Assembly (NCBI GenBank): GCA_964035545.1
Contig: CAXIUT010000203.1
Span: 1-21,049 of the forward strand
Source: Bugula neritina
Lineage: Eukaryota > Bryozoa > Gymnolaemata > Cheilostomatida > Bugulidae
Direction: 5' to 3'
DNA: 21,049 nucleotides
Position numbers and translations under genes: made by a program. A model generated the notes under the pieces. It was not told where the DNA came from and did no database searches. It saw nothing but the letters and a program-made list of their open reading frames with translations. How positions within the stretch are numbered: the stretch's first letter is position 1; every line of letters starts with the position of its first letter. Below are positions 14,348-21,049 of the stretch, piece after piece.

Positions 14348-16228
14348 TTAAGCGGTGGTGTCCATAAAGCCGCTGTTTTCCAGCTGCTGAATTTTGGCGA
14401 GGTAAGCGCTACGCGCCTCAGCGATGGAGTTGAATGCGAACTGCTGTTGGCGCGGTCGCTGTGCCTTTTCCCATTCCATTACCAAACGCTGCTGATTGAG
14501 CGTGAGGCGATACTGTTCTTCACGTGTCTGGCGGCGGCGCGAATAGGTGCGGGTTTCCTGGGTGATTTGGCTGGCTGTGCGCCCGGCCTGTTGCTCGGTA
14601 TAGGCTAAACGTAGCGCAATGAGATGGCTGCACGGGCCATGACTCAGGCCATGTTTCATAATCTGGTGGCAACTACATTCCGCTTTGGCGACATGGCCTT
14701 CTTCATTCAGGCGCAGGCGAGCCAGATAAGTGCGGCGGTCTTCTTTGACTTTGATCTCAGCGCTGATTTCCACGCCTTCGCCGTGAATCATGCGGGTTTC
14801 CAGTTTCCCCAATGCCTGTTGTCGTTCGATTAAATCGAAGGCCAGTTTCTCGGCGGGCTGGCGAAACTGAAACAGCGCCATGTCCAGCGGTTCCTGCGTT
14901 AACGGTCGATAGCGGTATTGCTCCGTCGCTAAGTCAAACATCAGCAATCCCTGCTGACAGGCTTGTTGCAGCGCAGCACTACAGTCTTTGCGGCTGAGCT
15001 TAGTGGCTTTGCTGATTTGTGCCAGCGTGGCCCGCTGTTCCTGTTGCACATACTTGACGACACTTTCCAGTGTATCGGCACTATCAGCGCGCCGTGGCAG
15101 CATAAGATCAAAATTCAGTGCCTGTGACCAGTTGCTGGCCGTAAAGCCGGTAATCGCCAACGTTAAGCAAATACCCTTACCGCGTAGTATCCAGAAACTC
15201 GGCATACCGTTACCCAATAACGCCACTTCAATGCTGTCGGTATAAGGTAGAAAGCGCTTGAGTAAAGCCAGCCGCCGCCGACCCCAAAGTCGAATAATCT
15301 GCGCCTGTTTACCGACATAAGCTGCTGCTGAGCTGGTGATCACGGTGTCGTCCGGCTCCAGCACCAGTAAGGGCTGTTCTCCCGGTACTAATTCAATACG
15401 CAGACCACGACGCTTGCCTTTAACATCCGCGTGCATGCGCAGATGATGTAGCGCGTTGTACAGGTCAATCGGTTTGAGCTGGAACTGTGTGCTGGGAAGC
15501 TGCGCTGAGGACTGTACCTGTAAGAAGCCACGTAACCAGCTGGTGGGAACATTGATCTGCTTTTCCAGTACATCAGCGTCTGGTAGGTCGGGCGCGGTTT
15601 CGGTTTGCAAGCTAACCGCTTCCTGTCCGACCGAAAAGCGTGTGGCCCGCTGGCTGCGAATTTGCTCAATGCCCTGCGCGAGTGCATCGCTGAAATCTAT
15701 ATTGGTAGTGCCACACTGTACCTCGCCTTCAATGTCAAAAAAGCTATGATCAAAGCTCAGCATGGCGTAGCTACCTTCGTCTTTGCTGAATACTTCGAAG
15801 CTGATTTGATCCTGCTGCACGTTAATCACCGGATCGAGAATTAGCCATGCCTGTGGGTCATTCTTTAATAACCAGTCAAAGTAGGCACACTGCGCTTTCA
15901 TTAAGCCCTGGTTCTCGCTATTACGCCGCATGCGCATAAACGCGGTGTAGGCGGTACGATCCTTCGGCACATAGCGGTAGTCGCTGCTGACGACGGCGAA
16001 TAAGGTTGCCATTGCTTCGCGAAAGGCTATCGGTTGCTGCACGCTGGCGTTAAAGCGAACGGCTTCGCGGTTGAGGTGGCTGAATAATTGCAGATGATCC
16101 TGTTGGAATTCACTGGGCTGCTGATAACGCAGGGTTAGTGCAACGGCATTTTGGGCTGTTGTTACGCCCATTGTTTCGGTCGCCGTGTTGGTATCCTGCT
16201 GTTGCGCGGGCTGGTTCTTCTGGCTCAT
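14348..16228 (-). CDS. Winged-helix and SWIM zinc-finger protein
   Basis: A 626-residue protein. The SWIM motif CxCx(n)CxH is at Cys518, Cys520, Cys533 and His535 (ECSC...GPCSH), a small zinc-binding module known to bind DNA or proteins. About 75 residues before it, at 385-442, a winged-helix-like segment is visible (TLAQISKATKLSRKDCSAALQQ). The N-terminal 380 residues have no motif I recognise; the first 25 are polar and low-complexity. The ATG (16228) overlaps the stop of the HEAT gene as ATGA, and the stop is 36 bases before the probable RT start, so the three are one operon. A SWIM/winged-helix protein next to a retron RT and a HEAT protein agrees, from memory, with a described retron class (type XIII in the Mestre scheme). 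It could help recognise the msDNA or a DNA-damage trigger; this is inference. Confidence 0.85.
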   Translation of the reverse strand: MSQKNQPAQQQDTNTATETMGVTTAQNAVALTLRYQQPSEFQQDHLQLFSHLNREAVRFNASVQQPIAFREAMATLFAVVSSDYRYVPKDRTAYTAFMRMRRNSENQGLMKAQCAYFDWLLKNDPQAWLILDPVINVQQDQISFEVFSKDEGSYAMLSFDHSFFDIEGEVQCGTTNIDFSDALAQGIEQIRSQRATRFSVGQEAVSLQTETAPDLPDADVLEKQINVPTSWLRGFLQVQSSAQLPSTQFQLKPIDLYNALHHLRMHADVKGKRRGLRIELVPGEQPLLVLEPDDTVITSSAAAYVGKQAQIIRLWGRRRLALLKRFLPYTDSIEVALLGNGMPSFWILRGKGICLTLAITGFTASNWSQALNFDLMLPRRADSADTLESVVKYVQQEQRATLAQISKATKLSRKDCSAALQQACQQGLLMFDLATEQYRYRPLTQEPLDMALFQFRQPAEKLAFDLIERQQALGKLETRMIHGEGVEISAEIKVKEDRRTYLARLRLNEEGHVAKAECSCHQIMKHGLSHGPCSHLIALRLAYTEQQAGRTASQITQETRTYSRRRQTREEQYRLTLNQQRLVMEWEKAQRPRQQQFAFNSIAEARSAYLAKIQQLENSGFMDTTA

Positions 16229-19200
16229 GCGGCAGCTCCCTGTGAGTCGTTAGTGGTGCTGGCTTTGGCGCTTGTTTTGGTTTGCGCACGTTGGCTGCGG
16301 CGTAAGGCGCGGAATGCAGCGCGGGCGATGTCTTCATCCATGTCTGCTTGCTGGTGAATTTCCTGTAGACAGGCTTCAGCATCCGCGTTGCGTATCCGGC
16401 CCAGTCCTTCAATTGCCCCAATGCGGCGTGTTTCATCTGCTGTTGCATCGTGCGCAATGGCTTTGAGCGCTTCGGTATTTTGCTGACGTACCAGTATGGG
16501 TAGGGCGCGGGCCTGGCGTTCATCGTTGGCCGCAGCGGACAGCGCTGGCGTAAAGTTCTTTTCTGCCAGAATCTGTGGCTGGTGTAAGAAGCTTTCCCAA
16601 TCAAAGTCGTCTTTGCTGGTGCCGTGCTGGCGGATGGCCTGTTGAGCTAGTTGGCGTAACTGGTGTGCCGGGCTGTCCAGTAATTGGCGCACCGCTGTTA
16701 GCAGATCGGTATCTGTGCATTTTTCCAGCCGTAATAGTGCCTGTAATATCGGCTCATGGAACAGCTGTAAAGCAGGTTCAGCACTCAGTAGTGTGTCAGC
16801 GAGCAATGGCGTTTTCACCTGTTGCACAACAGCGGCCCGCAATAAATTGCTCACTGTGGTTTGGCGCATAGTGCGCTGTTCCAGTAGTGCCTGATGGTGT
16901 GGGTTATAGCCGCTGCGATTTGCTGAACGCTGTGTTTCAGTCCAGCATGTATGCCACTGTGCCAGTTGAGTTTTCAGCGCCTGTTGTAGTGCGGTTTGAA
17001 TGCTTTTTACCGGCTTAGGCTGGAGCGCGGCGAGGTGTGCGATTATGCCCACCGTTTCAGTGCGTTCGGCGGCCAGGCCCTGTGCAATATCGCCGGGCTT
17101 GTGGTCGTCTTTGAGTAGCAGCGTGCGCTGTAACTGGGCGCGAATACCGGCGTCATCCAGTTGCATATTGCCGGTCAGTAATTCCAGTAGCTGTGCAGTA
17201 GTGGCGTATTTGAGGATACGTTCCAGCATTTTTCTGTCGCCAAAGTGCTGATGCGAGTCGGCAAAGTGGCCCTGCATAAAGGCGAGGTCGATTTCGCTGA
17301 CCTGATCGCTGGCGGGCTGCCACAGGTAAATGGCACTGTCGATAGCTTCTTCGACTTCGTCCCAATCGTCGCTTTCACGCAGCATCTTCAACAGTAAGGC
17401 GCGACTTTGGGCATGATCCCAATAACGCAGCTGTTTAAGCGCAAATGCGCGTGAATGGCTGTAGCGCTCGTTATCAGTAATGAAATCACATAGCACTTGC
17501 CAGCTCGCCAGCGTATTAAACCAGCGCAGTCCGCTAATCGCCCGTTCATTCATATCGCTCCAGCTATCGGCGTTTTTCAATGCCTGTTGCAGCAATTTGA
17601 GAATCTTCTCGGCATGTTCACTATCACCCAAATGACCGATGGCCTCAATCGCGGCTTCATTGAGCGCGTGCTCGCTATCCGTCGCCAAATCCAATAGCTT
17701 ATCCAGCACGTTAATATCGCCGGATTCGCCCAGCGCAATCACTGCTCGCTGGCGTTCATCTATATCGTCCAGAAATTCCATCGCGGCCAACAACACATTA
17801 TTGCCCTGCGGATGTCCGCTACGGCCCAAACCTTCGGCGGCGCGGAACTGTATCTCTGCGTCTTTATGGCCGAGTTGATTGAGTAAGGCTTCCACTGAAC
17901 CGTTGCGGCGACGGGCGCGGGTACTAATGGTTTGCAATATCTCTGCCAGAAAGTCATCGTTAGCAACATTGCTTGCATCAGCTAATGCCTCATCTACCGC
18001 TGGATTAGCGGCCATCCAGACCATGCCTTCCAGCATATCGGCGGCGTACTTGTGCTGATCGCAGTTGATTAGTGTATTGAAATGGCGGATCGCAATCCCG
18101 TCATAGCGTGGCTGTTGTTTGTCCAGCCAGCTGCGGTCTGCGGGTTCTTCCTCGTCATCGTCCATACTGTACGGGATATCTTGGTCATAACCGCTAATAC
18201 AGGTGAGCGCCTGATTTAAAGCATTGCGCAGTTGGCGACTCATGTCCTTACGGGCCAAACGCTCCAGCAAAGTGTCAGCTACGGCAGTGTCACGCGTCTG
18301 TCCAATACGGTGATAAACCGGCTCCGCTGTAGTCTTTAGTGTTTCCCGGTTTTCAGTGCAGGCCGCGAGGAACGTTGCTAACCCGCTTCCCTGCCAGGCA
18401 CCACCGATATTCAGCAGTGTTTGTTGCTCACGTTCACTTTCACTGCTGTGCCACAGTGTTTCCAGTGCCGCGAGTGCTTTGTCATGCTGATGTTGCATCA
18501 GGATGCGTAGAGCCTTTTCCGCTACCTTGCGTGCCGGATTGTTACAAGCTGTTACCAATAGCTCCGCCACACCTTTGCGTGCATACTGTTCGCCCAGCTC
18601 AGCTACACAGCGTCGCCCGACAGAGGCGGTATAAGATTGCAGCGCCAGCGGTGCGATTTTGAGCAGGTTTTCGACCCGTTTGGCTGTATCCATTGTATCA
18701 GCTGTATCAGTTGCTTTATCACCACCTGCTGTTTTATCACCGCCCGCATTTAGCAGTAACTCATAGGCTTCCGTCGCCAACACCGGAGAGCCTGTGACCA
18801 ACATATCTTCCAGCAGTTTACGTGATTGTTTCAGTGGCGTGTGTTTAACCAGAAGCTGCAAGCCAGCGGTCGCAATATCATCATGGCGTGAGGTAGTAGC
18901 GGCATTACCCAGTGCGTCCGGTTCGACTTCCAGTGTGAGCAGGTCATCAAAAGCTTTCTGGCGAATCGGCTGCTGATCATGGTTAAGCAGTGTCATTAAG
19001 CAGCTCACCACACCCGCCCGCAGATTCTTGTCACCCTGCTGAGCTAAGCGCTGTAGTCCCTGCATCGCCTGTGTGCGCAGGTTCATGGTGGCGGCATAAC
19101 CACCCTGTTCGTGCTCAGTGCGCAGCAGGCCAAGGTAAGCACCAAACGCCGTCTGCCAGCGTTGCGGCTGGGTTTTGTTGCTGGCGGTTTGTGGTTTGGA

Positions 19201-20940
19201 CTGTTTTTCTGCGGCCTGGATCAGCGTGTGGTAACGCTGTGCGAAAGCCTGATAGCTGGCCTGCCACAGTTCTTTACCGCCGCGCCCGTCGAGTGCAATG
19301 ATCGAGATAAAATCAATCAAACGCGCCCGCAGGCGGTTGTCGCCATGTACCAGAATTGCCGCAATCTGGCGCAGTGTTTCTGCGGCCAGCGTCCATTCCT
19401 GTTTATCTGCCCGCACTAAGCGACGACTAAACCAGCGTTGCAGATAGGCCCAGCGCGCAGCATCGTCATGATACAGGCTTAACACATCGGCACAGCGGCG
19501 TTGCAGGGAAGGGATGTCCAGCGCTAAAGCACGCAGACTGAGTTCAGGCTGTTTGCCGTGTAATAGAAATTCATGGCTGAATAAAGCCAGCACACTGGTG
19601 TTAGTAACAGCGGCATTGCGTAGCGATGAATGTAATGCCTGCACGCTGAGCGTGGTGTCGCTTAGTGTGACGGCCAGCCGGGCTTGTGGTGTCAGTTTGT
19701 CACGCAGCTTCCTATCGCGCAGTGCCTGTTGTCCGCGTGAGTCATTGAGTAGCGCTAAGGCATAAGCTGCCTGCGCCCGCATCACTATGTATTCATGGCC
19801 CAGTAATCCGGCCAGTGTTTCGGTGTGTTCGGAATGGCTAACCCAGGGTAGGGCTAAGGCGGCTTCGTCTGCCAGTTTGCTGTCACTGTGCTGTAATAGC
19901 GGCGCAATATGCTCAAAAGCACGACTATCTTCCAGCAGCCCCAGACCGCGCAGACCGTAAACGACATGCGTATGCCATTCCTCATGGTCTTTCTTGGACT
20001 GCGGCTTCTCCCGCAGAATCAGCTCAAGCAACGGCTCATAAGCCTGAGTCAGCCCAAGCTGAGCGCAGGCAATCGCGGCCTGGGTGCGCACATCGGTATA
20101 GTCACTATTGAGTGCCTGTTCCAGCGCCTCGGTGCGCTTGGTGAGCATAATCGCCTGTAGCGCATTGAGGCGTAGCTCCGGCACGTTGTCCTGTAGCAAG
20201 GTTTCCAGCAGGACATGGTCTTTTGCCGTTGGCTTTTTCGCGACCTGTTTAAGTACAGTCTGGCGCATATCTTCGAATGGCGAAGCCACGGCCTGTAGTA
20301 ATATTTGCTGACGATCGAAGCGCTTCTTCTCCTTTAGCGCCTGTCGCAAGGCTTCCAGCCGGATGGCAGTAAAGTTATCGGCAAATAGCTCCGGCAATAA
20401 GGTCTGCGCCCAGTCCTCTTTCAGCGCAGCGAGTGTTTCATTCAGTACTTCACGATGAATATTTTCATACTGACTGTTGAGTAACAGACGCAAAGTGGCG
20501 GGCAGGTCGCCGCCTAACTGGCGATTGCGGCTGACTTTAAACGCTTCCTGACGCACATCCTCAAATGGATCATTGAGTGCCTGTGTCAGTAATTCAACGC
20601 CTTCCTGCGCAATGTTTTTACCTTTACCCAAATGATCAAGCAGGGTTTTTAATGCGCGCTTATGGATATTCTCGTGCTGAGCTGCAAAGCCATAGCGTAC
20701 CAATGTCCACGGCTCGTCTGCTAATAAGGCTTCCAGCGCACTGAAAGCTGCATCACGCACGGCATCACTGCCGTCACTGAGCAGGAAATCGAGTTGCTGC
20801 ATCGCATCCGCCTGTTGTAACAGCGCGAAGGCCCGGCACACACCAACCCGAATGGTGTCGTCTTTTTCCTGACTCAGGAGTAGTAATAAACCGAAGGCGC
20901 GCTGGTCCTGTAATACCGCCCAACGCAAACGCTGATGCAA
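16225..20940 (-). CDS. Giant HEAT-repeat protein of the retron-type operon, 5' end uncertain
   Basis: The uninterrupted frame encodes 1571 residues, nearly all helical repeats of the HEAT type: units such as DSDAVRDAAFSALEALL, NDPFEDVRQEAFKV, ASPFEDMRQTVLKQVA and NSDYTDVRTQAAIACAQL recur every 30-40 residues. A short acidic linker (MDDDEEEPADR, near residue 920-935) separates two repeat arrays; the C-terminus is basic and low-complexity. HEAT solenoids are scaffolds for protein or nucleic acid binding. No catalytic motif is recognised. The TTG at 20940 is only where the frame opens and lacks a ribosome binding site. HEAT-like sequence continues upstream in other frames (20941-21049), so the true start is outside the window. 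The stop overlaps the ATG of the SWIM gene, showing coupling. Confidence 0.85.
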   Translation of the reverse strand: MHQRLRWAVLQDQRAFGLLLLLSQEKDDTIRVGVCRAFALLQQADAMQQLDFLLSDGSDAVRDAAFSALEALLADEPWTLVRYGFAAQHENIHKRALKTLLDHLGKGKNIAQEGVELLTQALNDPFEDVRQEAFKVSRNRQLGGDLPATLRLLLNSQYENIHREVLNETLAALKEDWAQTLLPELFADNFTAIRLEALRQALKEKKRFDRQQILLQAVASPFEDMRQTVLKQVAKKPTAKDHVLLETLLQDNVPELRLNALQAIMLTKRTEALEQALNSDYTDVRTQAAIACAQLGLTQAYEPLLELILREKPQSKKDHEEWHTHVVYGLRGLGLLEDSRAFEHIAPLLQHSDSKLADEAALALPWVSHSEHTETLAGLLGHEYIVMRAQAAYALALLNDSRGQQALRDRKLRDKLTPQARLAVTLSDTTLSVQALHSSLRNAAVTNTSVLALFSHEFLLHGKQPELSLRALALDIPSLQRRCADVLSLYHDDAARWAYLQRWFSRRLVRADKQEWTLAAETLRQIAAILVHGDNRLRARLIDFISIIALDGRGGKELWQASYQAFAQRYHTLIQAAEKQSKPQTASNKTQPQRWQTAFGAYLGLLRTEHEQGGYAATMNLRTQAMQGLQRLAQQGDKNLRAGVVSCLMTLLNHDQQPIRQKAFDDLLTLEVEPDALGNAATTSRHDDIATAGLQLLVKHTPLKQSRKLLEDMLVTGSPVLATEAYELLLNAGGDKTAGGDKATDTADTMDTAKRVENLLKIAPLALQSYTASVGRRCVAELGEQYARKGVAELLVTACNNPARKVAEKALRILMQHQHDKALAALETLWHSSESEREQQTLLNIGGAWQGSGLATFLAACTENRETLKTTAEPVYHRIGQTRDTAVADTLLERLARKDMSRQLRNALNQALTCISGYDQDIPYSMDDDEEEPADRSWLDKQQPRYDGIAIRHFNTLINCDQHKYAADMLEGMVWMAANPAVDEALADASNVANDDFLAEILQTISTRARRRNGSVEALLNQLGHKDAEIQFRAAEGLGRSGHPQGNNVLLAAMEFLDDIDERQRAVIALGESGDINVLDKLLDLATDSEHALNEAAIEAIGHLGDSEHAEKILKLLQQALKNADSWSDMNERAISGLRWFNTLASWQVLCDFITDNERYSHSRAFALKQLRYWDHAQSRALLLKMLRESDDWDEVEEAIDSAIYLWQPASDQVSEIDLAFMQGHFADSHQHFGDRKMLERILKYATTAQLLELLTGNMQLDDAGIRAQLQRTLLLKDDHKPGDIAQGLAAERTETVGIIAHLAALQPKPVKSIQTALQQALKTQLAQWHTCWTETQRSANRSGYNPHHQALLEQRTMRQTTVSNLLRAAVVQQVKTPLLADTLLSAEPALQLFHEPILQALLRLEKCTDTDLLTAVRQLLDSPAHQLRQLAQQAIRQHGTSKDDFDWESFLHQPQILAEKNFTPALSAAANDERQARALPILVRQQNTEALKAIAHDATADETRRIGAIEGLGRIRNADAEACLQEIHQQADMDEDIARAAFRALRRSQRAQTKTSAKASTTNDSQGAAA

Positions 20941-21049
20941 AACAAATGTCGGCGTGTTTACTGGTCATGCCCTGTAATAAGGGGGGCGTAATCGGCGTGC
21001 TGTAATTTTTTCAGGCTTTCCGATGAAGGTGTCGTGGTTGTGGTTGTAC
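20941..21049 (-). pseudogene. Probable 5' continuation of the HEAT gene, out of frame
   Basis: On the - strand from the right edge one frame reads six Thr codons and PSSES, then LKKLQHADYAP. After a G6 run (20981-20986) the next frame continues LLQGMTSKHADICFASAFAL, and after CCC (20919-20921) the frame joins the main open frame at AVLQDQRAF. Read this way it makes a linker followed by one more HEAT unit. Both steps are single extra bases in homopolymers. These could be real mutations that remove the N-terminus, or sequence errors. Confidence 0.5.

Overview
The window looks like an insertion-sequence-rich accessory region of a proteobacterial chromosome. Gammaproteobacteria are my best guess, possibly a Thiothrix/Beggiatoa-like filamentous relative. 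That rests on the flavour of the kinase, transposase and VapBC-type proteins; no rRNA, tRNA or core marker is present, so the placement is weak. The left third is visibly richer in A+T than the right third, which suggests blocks of different origin.

Layout. (1) 2-6603 is a phospho-signalling cassette on the + strand: an FHA protein (partial at the left edge), a PP2C phosphatase, a small coiled-coil protein, a membrane protein with two Ser/Thr kinase domains in tandem, and a second FHA gene. It has been broken twice. A 2.4-kb IS91-family element (479-2880) splits the phosphatase just before its first metal-binding motif, and an IS630-family element (6603-7700) cuts off the second FHA gene. (2) 7701-8803 holds two VapBC-type toxin-antitoxin modules. 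The first has an intact antitoxin and a truncated PIN toxin; the second is complete, on the - strand. (3) 8882-13001 holds an unrecognised 112-aa protein, a phytanoyl-CoA-dioxygenase-family Fe(II)/2-oxoglutarate oxygenase and a proline racemase/hydroxyproline epimerase-family enzyme. The last two were neighbours before an IS4-family element (10309-11927, 7-bp target duplication) landed between them. (4) 13037-21049 is a tight three-gene - strand operon: a giant HEAT-repeat protein, a winged-helix/SWIM zinc-finger protein, and a retron-type reverse transcriptase.

The retron-type operon is the most interesting system. The reverse transcriptase carries the retron marks NAxxH, YADD and VTG. The gaps between the three genes leave no room for a normal msr-msd RNA next to the RT gene, so the RNA must lie outside the window, overlap coding sequence, or be absent. 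The reading frame of the HEAT protein appears to continue past the right edge through two one-base shifts and a Thr-rich linker, so its N-terminus is not in the window.

All three insertion sequences have frameshifted transposase genes, with several shifts at homopolymer runs, while nearly all the long cargo genes are open. The IS4-family element also has a long hairpin that buries its transposase start site. I see no CRISPR array, tRNA, rRNA or replication origin.
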